From the NCBI GenBank assembly GCA_910588075.1, contig CAJUOS010000002.1:44583-108582 (forward strand): a stretch of DNA of 64,000 bases, given 5' to 3'. Source of the stretch: an uncultured Erysipelotrichaceae bacterium (GTDB taxonomy: Bacteria > Bacillota_I > Bacilli_A > Erysipelotrichales > Coprobacillaceae). The position numbers were made by a program, and so were the translations under genes. How positions within the stretch are numbered: the first letter of the stretch is position 1; the number at the start of each line of letters is the position of its first letter. Below are positions 32,519 to 47,500 of this stretch, in pieces. Below the pieces are notes generated by a model. That model saw only the letters and a program-made list of their open reading frames with translations. It had not been told where the DNA came from and did not search any database.

Positions 32519-35500
32519 TTACTCTGTTTCCCTTCTTCTACGTCTGTATACAAGCACTATATACAATCCTGATAAAATCATCATTGTACCTAATACTTCT
32601 GGTTGTGAAGAATCACTTGTTTTTGGTTGTGATGGATGATCTGATGGAGTATCATCTACTGTTGCATTTAATACACCATCTACACTAATATCTAATTCTT
32701 TGTCTTCTGGAGAGTATCCTAAATAAATACGTGTGTATTCTTTTCCTTCTACTTCCCATCCTAATTGATAATAGTTATTTCCAACTTTCTTTTCAGTTAA
32801 TAAGATATTTTTAGTAATTCCTTCATTCTTATTAGCATCATTTAATTGTGTAACTCTTCCTCCATAAATATTACGTTTATCTTCAGCCTCATCCACAAAT
32901 GGATAAACTGTTGTAAATTGTGTTCCATCTGGTTTATACATACGTAAACGATATTGATATGCGTTATTGTTCTCATCGACAACTGGTAAATCCTCAAATG
33001 TAAATATTCCATTACTGTCAGTTATAGCTTTCATATTCTTAAAGCTTTCATATCTTCCACTTTCATATACCATGTTCTTATCTACACTTAATGATTGTCC
33101 CTCATCTGCTTCTACAAGATAATCTAGATAAACAATTGCTCCCTCTATAACTTTTTCTTCACCATCAAAGATTCCATTCTTATTGTCATCTTTAAATACA
33201 ACACCTTGTAACATTCCTTTTCTATATGGTACTAATCCACCATCTAAATCTTCTTGTGAATGTCCATGTGATATATTGTATCCACCTTTATTATAGATAT
33301 TGCTTGTTGTTTCATCTGCTTTATCTGCTAATACAATGAGTGCACCATTTTCTTCAAGATATCCTGTCTTTATATTCAAGTCACTATCATCTACATGATT
33401 ATTAACTTGATATTTTGTAACATCATATCCCTTAGGTAATTCTTCTATCTTAACTTTATAGCCATAAACAACTTCTTGTTCATCAACTATTCCATAGATA
33501 TCTAAATTATCGAAGATATAATTTCCATTTGTATCAGTTATCATTGTTTTCTTTTCATCCATCTCTATCCATTTTCCATTTAAGAGATAATATTTTTCCA
33601 ATGTAACTTGAAGACCTTTCATCTTCTTATCATCATTATCAATTCCATCACCATCAAGATCTTTCCAAATATTACCTTGAATATGATATCTTTCTTTTGG
33701 AATGAATCCCATATTATATTCTATGCGATGTTCTCCCTTAACTACATCATATCCTTCAATGACATATCTTGTATTAATATTTGTTTCTCCTTGAATATTA
33801 TCAGCTATGATAATATAATTATCTTTCATTTCTGGTAATGTTTTATCTTTCTTGATAATTTGATGAGTAGATGCTATAACAGCACTGTCTCTTTCACCAT
33901 TATTCATTTGATATTTTGTAATGAGTCTATCTCCATCTTCACTTAACATCCACAATTCATATCCATATAGACATCTCTTTGTTTCACTTAATTGAATGAA
34001 GCTTGGTAAATTATCAAAGATATAATATCCTTTATCATCAGTTTTTGTGATTGCTAGATACTGTTCTTGACTTTCCTCATCAATTGGCATAGCTCCTGCT
34101 TCATGCCACTTCTTATCTTCTGAATCATAGTAATAGCATTTCAATCCTATTTCTACATCTTTTAAGACTCTATCTTCTGCTGTATAAATTCCATCATAAT
34201 CTAAATCATCAAATGCAATACCTTCAATACTTCCCATTTGATATGGTACATATCCAATATTGTAGTTATTTCTACGTTTTGCAGAAATAATGTCATATCC
34301 ATCAATAACATAGAATGGATCAACATCTGTCATATCTTCTGGTTTATCTGCAACAATAATATAACCATCTTTCATTTCTGGAATAGTTTCATTTTTCTTA
34401 ATAATTTGGTTTGTATCTACTAATAAAGCATTATCATCCACACCATTATTTGTTTGATATTTTGTTACAGGTGTTTCTTCAAGTCCTTTAATTAGCCATA
34501 CTTTATAACCATAAAGATATTTAACTCCATCTATATCTTTATATGTTCCTAAATCATTGAAACTATAATATCCTTCACTATCAGTTTTTGTTGTTGCAAA
34601 ATATTCTTGATCTTCTTCTTGATCTAATAACCATTCTTTTGTATTTGGATTATAAACATAACGTTTAATTCCTACTTCTATATCTTCTAATGGTTTATCA
34701 GTTTCATTCAAGATACCATTATAATCCTCTTCAATAAATGCCTTTCCTTCAATAACACCTTCTTGGTAATTTGTAAATCCAAGATTGTAATATTGTCTAG
34801 TACGACCATCAGCAATATCATATCCTTCAATAACATATGGTAATGATTGATCACTATCAGCCTTTTCAGCAATAATTGTATATCCATCTTTCATTTCTGG
34901 AATAGTTCCATCGGCTTTAACAACTTGATTTGTTTCCACATTTAAAGCACTATCACTTATACCTTCATTTGTTTGATATTTTGTTACTGCTAAACTATCA
35001 ATTCCTCCTATATACCATACAGTATATCCATATAAACGTATATCCATATCATCTTCACTCATTTGTTTATATGTTGGAAGATTATCAAATTTATAATATC
35101 CATTTGCATCAGTTGTTAATGTTTGATAATATTCTGAAACTGGTTCTCCAGTTACTGGATCAACTTCTGCTTCATTATCTAATATCCATTCACCATTATC
35201 ATAGTAGTAACGTTTAATTCCTACTTGAGTATTTGGAACGACTTTATCAATAGTTTGATCATAAATTCCATCATAGTTAATATCATTAAATGATATTCCT
35301 TCAATAGCTGCACTTTGTATCTTTGTATAACCTGCATTGTAATCTTCAAGAGTTCTTCCTGTTGCAATATCGTATCCTCTTTGAACATTAACATTATCTT
35401 TTAATGTTTCTTTATTAGCGATACCAGCTGCAATAATGATACCTTCTAACTCTTCCTTAAGTTCTCCCAAGTATCCTGTTTTACTTCCAGTCTTTGTTAA

Positions 35501-38500
35501 TTGGTATTTTTCTTCCTTCTTAACAAGAGAACTATCTTCTACACCTTTATTCTTGAGGTATTTTGTCATACGGTATCCTTCAGGTACTATATTTACCTCA
35601 AGTTTATATCCTGCAAGTTTACTACTTCCATTGATATTAAATTGTGTTGGCACTTCTATTTCGTAATATCCATCTTCAGATGCTGATGTAACTTCTGCTG
35701 TATAAGTTTGAGCAGTTGCACCATCTGGTTGGTAAAGTTTCCATTCTTGATCATAATAGTATGCTGTTGCTGTAACAACCACTCTATCATTTTGAATGGC
35801 TTCTTTTAATTCTTCTGTGAAACCATCTTCTGATTTTAATAATCCGTCATAATCAATATCATCAAAAATCTTTCCAGTAATTTTTGATTTTGGATATTGA
35901 ATATATCCTGCATCAAAGTCATCTTGTTCTCTTGCTTCTACAAGATCATATTTCTTACCTTGATATTCTATAACATATGGACTATTTTCAGGACTCTTTG
36001 CCTCATCACTAACAATAATGTATTCATCATCTTGGTTAAGTAATAAGTTTTCTCTTAAATCACTATTTCGTCCTTCAGTTTCTTGGCGATAAAGTGTAAT
36101 TGCATAAATTGCTCTATCTGGTTCTCCTACAATTTGCACTTTATATCCTGCTAAATAGTATTGTCCATCAACATAAACATATGAATCAAGATTTTCAAAT
36201 ATATAATCTCCATTTGCATCTGTTTGTTGATTTTGAACATTAAACAGTTCATCTTTTATCCATTGTTGAGTTGCTTGATTCCAATAGTATCTCATCAATT
36301 TTAATTCAACATTTGCAATACCTGTTTCCTCATCATCTATGATTCCATCATAATCAGCATCTTCCCAAACACTTCCTAAAATTGAACCTTTTTCAAATTT
36401 AATCAATCCAGCATCGTAATCTTTAATATTAACAACTTTATTGATATCAAAATATCCAAGTTCATTATGGATTAACATTCCTCTATTTCCTAAAGATGTC
36501 TTACCATATTGTTTTTCTACTGTTGCTTGATCATTTGTCTCTGCAATTTTCTTTGCAACTATAATATACTCGCTATCCTCATTCAATAACATACTGTCTT
36601 TAATAAGATCACTATCTGTTGTATCGTTTCCTATATGATATCTTGTAATTGCGTAATCTTCTTCTGTTATATCACTCAATACTTTAATCTTATAAGAAAC
36701 TAAATAATTCTTATTGTCTATCTTGACATATGATGGTACATCTGTGAATTTATAGATTCCCTCTTCATTTGTTGTCGTTGTTTGTCTATACTCATTTCCA
36801 GCATTTTCATCTAATGCTTTCCATGTATTTGTTGCATCATCATAATAATAAGGAATTAATTGTAATTCTACATCACTGATTCCTGGTTCATCTTCATTTT
36901 CACCATCAGCATTTGTATATTCATTTTGTTGTCCATCATAATTCTTATCATCCCAGACAATTCCTTCAATAATTGATTTATCCATTGTTGTAAGACCAGC
37001 ATCATTATCTAATAGCATTAAGCCATCAGCTACATCATACTTTTTATCTCCAACAGTAACAACATTATCACCAATTGGATTATCTGTTACATCTGCTGCA
37101 ATAATAAGCATATCACTTAAATATCTATATTGATCATTATTGTTAACTGGTAAATCACTATCTAGAACTCCATTACCCATATGGTATTTTGTTGGTGTAT
37201 ATCCCCCAGGAATTGTTTCAGTATTTAATTTTACCTTATATCCTGCTAAATATTGTTCACCATCATCATTTGTATATGTTGTTCTTACATTTTGGAAAAT
37301 GTATGAACCACCTACACTATCAATGTTTCTATCAGCACCTTCTACATATTTCCATGTATTATCTGCTGTATCATAGTAATATTGTTCTAAAATAATTTCA
37401 ACTCCATCAATTCCTGGCTCACTTGTAACATTTCCATTAGCATCAGTATATTGATTTCTAATTCCATCGTAGTTCTTATCATCAAAGATATTCTTTCCTA
37501 TAAATCCTTTTCCAGCTTCTACAAATCCAAATCCTAAGCTATTAAATTCTCCATGACTTCCATGTCCATTCATAATTGGTTTTCCAGTTGCTTCATCAAT
37601 AACTGGTCCAGTTTTGAATATAAATGACACATTCTTTTTATTACTATCCAATTCTTGGTCATTATCATTGTCATTTTCTAACGGATTTGTTGTTAATGTA
37701 AATGGTGTTGGCTTATAGACAATATCTGTTAACTTACTTGTATCAGCAACTGCAACATAACTCTTATATGGATATAATTCAGTTTTGAAGTATCCATTTT
37801 CATCTGTTGTTACAATAGCTAATTCACCATCTCCATTGTAAGCTTCTTTTCTTGTTCCATCTTCTTGTACTTCATAGAACTGAATAACAACATTAGCTAA
37901 TCTCTTTTCACCATCATCCATGATACCATTACTAATAGTTACATCACTATCAGTTGGATCTGGACTTTCATCAAACCATGCATATCCACCATAAATATAT
38001 GAATGAGCGATACCAATATCATAGCATGTCATCATTTCATCATAAGCTTTATATGTGCTTGGATCTTTTCCAATAGCATCAATTTGAATAGCTTCTTTTG
38101 TTTGAATAACTAATCCATTAACAACCTTGTTATCACTTGGTTCATCTCCATTTCCTGTTAAACCTAAATCAGGAAGTTTTTCACCTTTACGATAAACATC
38201 TAAACCAGTAATTGTACCTGTTGATCCAATCTTCTTAGTTGTTAAAGAATATTCATCATAAGTTCCCTCAGGGAATGTATAACGCAACTTATACTTACCT
38301 GGTGTAATATTTGAAATAATGAAATATCCATCATTTCCATATGCATCTTTTTCAGTTATATAATATTCAGGTCCATAGATTGTATATGCAGGTGTACCTG
38401 TTGTATCTAATGCAATATTTCCAGTATCTTCATCGATAATATAATAATTTCCATCAACCTCAACAACTGGTTCTCCTAAACGATTAACTGGATATCCTTT

Positions 38501-41500
38501 TTCTGATAATAATTCTACTTTAACTCCATTAATACCTGGATCATCTAATTCTCCATCATGATCCAAATCTTTTGTAGCCTTATTGAATAACCATCTACCA
38601 TCAGCATCACGTTTGATATATTCACCTTCATCAGTGAATTGAGCATTATAACTTTCATCAAGCCATACATAATGTCCAATATATCCTTTATCAGCTGGAG
38701 CATCTAAATAAACCCCTGCTTGTGGTGATTCTGTTGTTGGTTCATCTTCTGATTGTGCAGCAAATGTATTCCATCCAGAATAATCAGCTACATTTTTCTT
38801 TAAGTCAGCATCATCTTCTGTTATGTAATCTGGATACATTGGAAGATTCAATGGAGCTTTCATTTTATAAGTTAAAGTCAATTTTGTTGCCCCTCTTAAA
38901 ACAAAGTCATCACTTGGTTCAACATAAATAGCCTGAGCTGCTCTTTGTAAATCTTCATATTGTTTAGGATCCGAAGATTTAAGTGCTAATAATTCTCTTA
39001 ATCTTACAAAATATTTTTGTTTTTCTGCAATAGCAGAAGAACTTTCTCCATAAATGCCTTTATAGAATTCTTTGTCTTTTGATTTCTCAAATTCTGGTAA
39101 ATCTGCTGCTTCCATAGCAACAATTTTTCCATTTTCTTTCTTAAATGGTCCAACCCATACATTAGCTGTTTGACCATCTATTAATGTTTCTTTCTTAACT
39201 CCAGTATTTGTTCCATATTCTTTTCCAACTGTAATAGACTCAAGGTTAAGATAACCTCTCCATTTTGTATTACGTGGTGTATCTGTAATAATTGTTCTAT
39301 CACCTTCAAATGGTAAAACATCATATATAATTGGATGTTTATATCCATTATCATTATCTATTGAATCTGGATTCAATACTGTTGTTGTAAATGAGTAATC
39401 TGAACCTTCTGGTACAAGTGAAGGTTTTATATTACCATTTCCTGATGCAGTTAAACCACTTCCATATTCAGAATGTGAAACTTTAACACGAGTAAATGAT
39501 TTATTTGAAGCGAATGCTAATCCACCTAATGATTTAACCAATGTAATTTCACTTTTCTTCAACTCATTATCATTAATATCACGAGTATCAAGTTCAAGAG
39601 CATATGTTTCATTTGTATTATCAGAAATTGGGATATATGGATTAAATGTACCTTCTTTAAATCCATAAGATTTACATTCTAATAATGATAAACTTACAAC
39701 TCCATTTTCTTTTGTAGATATTGGAACCATATAATCAATAACAATTTTTTGTCCTGGTTGCAACGTTCCCTTGAAATCCCATGTCATAACACGTCTTTGT
39801 AAATTAGTTAAATCAACTGCCTTATCATACATTCTTAAATTGACATTCTCAACACTTGATTTTTCAACTAAATTACCATCTTCATCTTCAACATGCCATG
39901 TCCAAGTAGCCTCACTAGCTATCAATCTATCTGTTGAAGTATAATTACTATTAATAGATTCATTTTCAAAGTTTTCATCACCATATTTTACATATTTATA
40001 GAACTTATAATTATATAAATTTGTAGACGCACTATCTTTGATATTACTTATATCTTGCACATATGGTAAAACTGTTGACATTTGTGGATTTGTTGCCATA
40101 TCTGGCTCACCTTCTAAATCCACTCCTGTTATTTGTTCTTGTGATAAGTTTGCTAATGTAGCCTTATATTTTAACATTGAACTTGAACTATCAATAATAA
40201 AATTTGGTACCCATGAATAATAATATATTCTATTTCCTTCTTCATCTAACTTACTTTGTCGTTTGAAATAATTAACAAATAAATCTACTTGAAGAGTTGG
40301 AATTTCACGACTGATATAATATCCTGCACGTGAACGTTCAGAAATAGCACCTATTTGCTCATCATCATATCTTGACCATATCTTTGCAAAATGGTTAACA
40401 TGTTGTTTTTCTTCCTGTGTATGTGTTGTACTTGTAATAACAAATGCTGCATTACCAACTTTATTAATACTTTCAATATCTCCACTTGTATCAAATGAAA
40501 TATCTGATACTACTGAATCTGGTAAAGCATCAATATTATGGCGACCTGGATCAACATCATCCATTTCTTGCTTTCCATCTGCATTTGGATCAGCATCTAT
40601 ATCCATTCTAAATCCTTGTGGAACTGGATATTTTCTAGTTTCTTCTATATGAGTTCTATCTGAATCTGCTGTAACAACATAACGAATTTGATAAATCTTA
40701 TTTTTAATTTCAGCATGTTTTTCACTTAAATCTATAATATGATTTTCATCAATACTTACACCTGATTTATCAGTTAATTCAATCCAATTTTGTGATTCTT
40801 CACCAGGTATTTCGTAAGAAACATCATCATTAGCAGGTTCATTATCACTTACAAGAGCAAATACATGAACCTTTAAATGTTCAGCTAATTCTGCACGATA
40901 TTCTTCACTTCCTGCACTTTCTGGTATAGACCATTTTCCAGTTCCAATAGCATATACGAATGGATAAACATTATTATCCTCAATTGTTGCTTCTTCTCGA
41001 CTTCCTTCAGACTTACCATGGAATGGGATACGATAGTCAACAATAAATTCTGGTACTGCTCCACCTTTATTAATAGCCTCATCAACATAAACAGTCATTT
41101 TTCTTGCACCTTTTACAGTTGGATCTTCAGCTACAATAATACCAGCATCTGGATTACTAATTAAAATTCTATTAACTGATGTATCTAAACGAACAACAGC
41201 TTCTGGTTTTAAAATAGTTACTTTTGCAGTTACATCTGCAGTATATACATCATGTTTTTGATTAAGATTATAATCTATATTTTCATCTAAATCATCATTT
41301 GTTTGTCTTACATAATAGACTTTATCCATACTTTGTTCTTTCAACTTATCAAATGATCCTTCTGGATATTTCTCTTGTAAATATGACCCAGCATTATCAT
41401 GAAGTGATACATAAACATCTGCTTTATAGTTATCATCCCAGACTTTATCTTCATTAAGAAGTGTGTCTTTTGAACCCATACGATCAATAACAGTTTTAAT

Positions 41501-44500
41501 ACCAAATACAAAATGATCTCCAGTTCCAAAATATCCTGGTAATTTATATCCATCTACATAATCTTGGTATGTAATCTCTTCTTTAGTATTATCACCAGGT
41601 GTAATAATATCAAAGACAACAGTTTCAGTTTTATCAAGTTCATTTTCTTCTCGTTTAACAAGATTAATTGTATAACCTGACTCTTCTAAATCCTTAAATG
41701 TAGCCTTTTGTGTTTGACCATTACTATCTGTATAAATTACATAGAAGCGATCATCATCATTTGTACGATAACTTACAATTGATGGTAAAGTAAACGACAC
41801 ATTAATCTTAGAATGGAAAATATTTCCTTGATGTGAATAATCTGTAGCGCTTGAACTATGATTACTAACCCTTACATTATAATATAGATTATCTCCATAG
41901 TGCATATATGTATCTTTATTTGGATAATATTCATATATTTGATTAGAGAATCCATCTGGTGAACGTCCACCTAAATCTGTTTCATTTGTTGCTGGTGTCT
42001 TTGAAACAAAACTTTGATTTTCCAATCCAGGATGTTTAACACGAATACGATTTGATGTATGTACTCCTGAATCAACAGTTGTTTTACCAGCATCTGTTGT
42101 TGAATCACTATCATTTTCATTAAAATCTTTATCATTTAATGTTAATTTCCAACGTATTGTATCATAATCCTCTAATTGCATTTCTTGTGTTTCAGTATAA
42201 CGTTTATTTCCACCTTCATCAGTTGAATCTAAAATTGAATAACTTCCTAAACTTGTTGTTATTCTATGATTAGGAATAACACCACCTGTAATATAGTCAT
42301 CACTATAAACAACTGAATCTTTTCTACTATCACCTGTTCTATAGAAAGTATTATAATATTGAGCCCAGAAGGCTTTAAATATACTACCTACCCAATAAGG
42401 ATTATCAGACATATCAGAGTCAAGTAAGAATTTGAAATTATCTAATTGACTTGAAACATAATTATGATTCTTTTGATATTGATATAATAAATCACCATTT
42501 ATTCCTGTCTTTGTTTTCTTATCTGGCATATCTGTTGTAAAGAAGTCAAATGAGAAAATACGTGTACTTCCAGATGTTATTTTAGCTTTTTGCTCATCTC
42601 TAATATCTTTAGATTTAGGTACAAACGTAATCTTATAACGTCCTTCTACCTTTCCATTACCTTCTTCACTTTCAAGTTCTACATACTCTACTTTTGCATT
42701 ATATAAATCTTTCTCATTAACAGTTACTCCATTTCCATCTGCCATTGACCAACTTAATGTTTGATTCTTATTTGTTTCATTATTTTCTGTAAATATGTGT
42801 CCATTTTCATCTTTTGGTACAATACCTGCTGGTAGAATATTTGTTACAACTGGATAATAAAGAGTTCCTTTGCTTCCTCCATCTACTGCATAAGTATGGT
42901 AGACTTTGTAATATAAACCAATATTATTCCAACGCCAAATATCTGGAGCGTGATCATTAAGATAATATTTATTTTCAACATGAATATGAAGTTTTGAACT
43001 ATCACCTTCACCATTGACATAATAACCATTAATATCATTTCCACTGATATTGTTATTTCCTACAGTTGTCCATGTTCTTATAACTGGTTTTCTCATATGA
43101 GCACGTGTTCCTGTACTTGCATATGTATTTCTCTTACCTGATGAGAACTTTTCTTTTCCCCCTGCATCATCAACATTGTTTTGTGATGAGACTTCTCTAT
43201 TTGAAATATTCATTCCATTAATATATGGAGTATTTGGAGAACCGTTTAAGAAATATGTTCTTTCATCATTTCCAATATAGCTTCCATAACAATAACTATT
43301 CCACATATAATCCATACTTCCATATTGTGTACTAATAAAGTTACTACTTGTTGGAAGATTATTTCCCCAATATGATGTTGTATCATAAATTTGATAATAT
43401 AAACTATCTTGATCATTAACATCTAATGGTCTTGCCATAACTTCATCATACCAATATTCACTTGGATTTGTCTTATAAACATGTGTTGGAATGTCTACCA
43501 ACATCATATATCCAGTATCTGTTCCTCTATTAAACCATTTCTTCAATGGTTGATTTACAGTTACTTTTAATACCCATGGTGTTCCATCTTCACTTGCAAA
43601 ATATTTATTTGTTTCATTTGCATAATTATGTGCTGTTCTATTTAAGTATTGATTAATAAGAGGATCTTGCATAACTCTTGGTGAATAATATCCTTTATCT
43701 TCTCCAGCTCTTTGAAGAACTGAAACTTGAATATCACTTGCATCAATTTCAGCATAAGTTGGATTAAGTGAAGTTCCACCATTTAATCTATATCCTTTTA
43801 ACGCTGATAAATCTAAACTTCCATCTTGGTTTAATCGTGGTTCTACTCCTCTAGGAAGAACATATATAAATTCAATACCACTTGTTAAATCCCAATCTCC
43901 ATAGTTATATGCTCCTATTCGAGACATAAAGTTTTGATCATATTCTAACGCTGTTACATTATCATCACGATATAATGTATGTCTTACATTATCATCTAAA
44001 TCATTTCCAAATGTTGCATAATGATAATGAGGATCTGCTCTATCTCCCCAAGCTGTTGGTATATACTCAGTAGAAGCTAAATAATCATTTGTTTCAGCAT
44101 ACATCTGAGAACTTGTAGCTAACCAAGCTGTTTGTAAGTGTGTTCTTGATTGTGTCCAAATTAATGCATCTTCATGAGTATTCTCATCTTGCCAATCATA
44201 ACTTCTATTTCTCAATGACATAAGTTTTGAATAATAATCTCTTGCTCGATTATTAGCTGGATTCACATAATTTTCGCTTTGTGGCAACTGATCTAACATA
44301 TTAACTGTCAATGTTGGTACATATCTTGTTTGTTGTTGATATGAAGTTACACACATATCAAAATCTTTTAGATATCCATTAGATCCACCATAATTATCAT
44401 TTACACTTGTACCATCATTTGATGTTCCAGGCATATAAACAATTGCATCTTTCAAAAATTCGTATCTATCTATATTTGGATTTCTTGTACCACTTAAACC

Positions 44501-47500
44501 AACATCATGATGTAAATAATTCATATCCATCATAACATTTGAATTTTCAAATTTGACAAGGTCTCCATAATATTCTTCTTGACTAGGTGTATTAAATCTA
44601 CCTAGATATGGGTATGAACTAGCTGTATATCCATAATAAGATTCATAACCACTACCTCTTTGTGTATATTCTCCCATTTTTGGATAATAATCTACAAATG
44701 TTTTTTCATTTCTTGTACTATAAGCTAATGGTAAATTAGATTCACGAATAGTTGCAGAATAATGAAGTTCTATTCTTTCTCCTATTTCTAATCTTGTTCC
44801 TTCTTCAAATTCAATAGTATACAAATTGTAATTAATTGGTGTTGAATCAGTATTGCCATTATCAAACATATTAATGTCTGCAAAAGCATGTCCATTTCCT
44901 TTACCAGAACCATCAGTATGAGACTTACTTGTTACTATATCTCCACCATAATCTGGTACATCTTCAACTACTTTTTTAATTATCTTATATTCTGGTACTT
45001 CTTTTTGATTTCCATCTTTATCATACCATACAACAGTTATTTGATTTTTATCTAAACCACTTGTAGTAATATACTCTGGAATTTTATCATAGATAATAGG
45101 ATCTAATAAAGCACCTTGCATTCCAGTATCTGTATTCGCCTCTGTCAATGCATTATTAATAACAGTTGTTTTGAACCAAACTGTCTCGTTTGGTCTATAA
45201 CCCATCTTTTGTTGCTTATCAGCTTGATAAGTTGCTGATGCTTTTTCAGAACTATCAAAAATTTGTGTGTGGAGAGTCATAATAGGTCTTTCACGTGCAA
45301 TTGCTTTTGTTGTTGTTGCACTACCTGTAAATTGAACACTCTCTTCAAAGTCAACATCATTTGTTTCATCTTCAATAGTATTTGTTACTATCTCACTATG
45401 CTTATGCACAAATTTATAATCAGCATCTAATTTCATTGTATAACGATCTGCATATGCTATAGTATTCTTTTGTGCATCTGTTCTAATATCACGATAACGT
45501 CCTTCACCTTCAAATACAAATGGATCAGTTGCAGATGCAAATGTAACAACATTTCCATCTGTTCCCCAGGCTGGAATATCATAATATGTCCATCTTATTT
45601 TTACTGCATCCCTTGCAAGACGTTTTCCTGCCAATTTATCTGTTTCTGATAATACATCTCCAAATACAATTTTATCTTCACTAATCCATATTTCAGTTGC
45701 TGTGTTCGCATAAACTCCTTCATCAACTAATGAATCATCATCAAAATAGCAATATTCAACCTTAATTGGTCTCTTTTCTGTCATATTTTCAGGATATTTG
45801 AACTCTGGTTTTATTGTCAGATCAAATCCTTTATAAAGTCTTCCATTAGATTCTGATAAGAATGCCATTGTATATGTTGCACTATCTAATGTATGGTTAG
45901 TGTTATTAATAACTGGAGTTTTATTAGCACCATAACTCTTGATTGTCATTCCTTGTCTATCAAAATGAAGCAAATTACTATTAAATGTATATTCAATTCC
46001 CAAATTTTGATTATTTGTAAAGAATGTTAATGAACTTCTTACTTCTGATGTATAAGTTGTTTCATTATTTGTACCTCTGAAATTCTTATCATAACGATAA
46101 TAATTAATAGCTCCACCATCATTATGACTATAATATGCACTTGATGAACTACAGTAATTATTAGACTGTCCATTCTCATTTTGAATCATATATTGTGAAT
46201 ATGTATGTTCTGGACGTGCTGCAGCTTCATAAGTTGCATTCATAGTCTTTCCTTCAAATGGACTTAATTCTGTTGTTAATTGTGTCATAACTACAATAAC
46301 AACTTTATCTCCTTGTAAAACATAATTATCTTCTTTAGATTTACTCAAATCTCCTACTGAAATATTTAATTCTTTATAATTTGTTGTAACTCCATCAGCA
46401 AGTTGTGAATAAATCTTGTCCTTTTTAATTTCAGTTGTTCCTACTGTTGCAGTAATATCATCATTAGAAATATTAGACTTTTCAAATGGTGTCTCAATTC
46501 TCCAACCCACTATACGTTGTCCAGCTGGAACTGTAAAACGTACATCAGGATGATAAATAGGAATCATTCCATTAGATTTTGAACCAACAGTTAAATGATA
46601 TTCTACATAATCATCTGGTAATAAATGTGAAGCATTAACAGCAAGTTCAGCATTAACATTGCTATCATCTTTATCTACATCATATGCAAAACTATTTTTG
46701 CTATCAACATCACTACCCCTTGTCATATTCACTATTAAAGTTCCTACAACATTTCTAATGCAATAATAATCATCTCCATCTGTTCCTGATAAATTTCCTT
46801 GATATTGTTCTGCATTCATATCAGAAGATACAAAACTTGCACTTAAATTATTGTAATATAGACTATGTGAGTCATCCATATAATCATATCTATCATGAAT
46901 AATTGTTGGTCGTGATTCTTTTGTCCATACATTATCTTCAATATCTTCAGCTATACGATCAACATAAACACCATCATATGTAAATGTTGGTTGAGTTGAA
47001 TCCTTTGTTGGACTCAAATATTGTCCACTATCTAATACTGTTGTTCCGTCTTTTGGATCAACATTAACTGCTTCAACCTTCATAACAAAACTTGATATAT
47101 GTTCTTTAACATATCTATCTGTTGTATTGGCTACTGTATATGTCTCAAATTCATCTACATGATCTTTAACAAACTTATTAACATCAAAGATATATTGATT
47201 ACCTTGTTTTGTAAAATAAACACTTGATTTTAATTCATTTAATGTAAATGTAATATTTTTACTTGCACCATAGTTTAATCTTAAACTAGATATATTAAAC
47301 CAGTCTCCATCTACAAGCATTTCTGGAATATAAATATTTTTCAAACGATAATTTGCATTCATCGTATTTGTAATTGTTGTTTCTTTAATATGAGCAGAAT
47401 CTCCACTTCCATCTGATGAAGCAGTATCTGTTCTATTCCATATTTTTACCTCAAATGCACCATAATTTGGATCAAGATTTTGTTTATCTCCTGTTGTATG

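Noticed and set aside
31108..32553. Start of the substrate-binding protein at 32553
   Set aside because: It would lie inside the giant gene and translate through the palindrome; the ATG at 32481 begins just before the membrane helix, although its ribosome site is weak.
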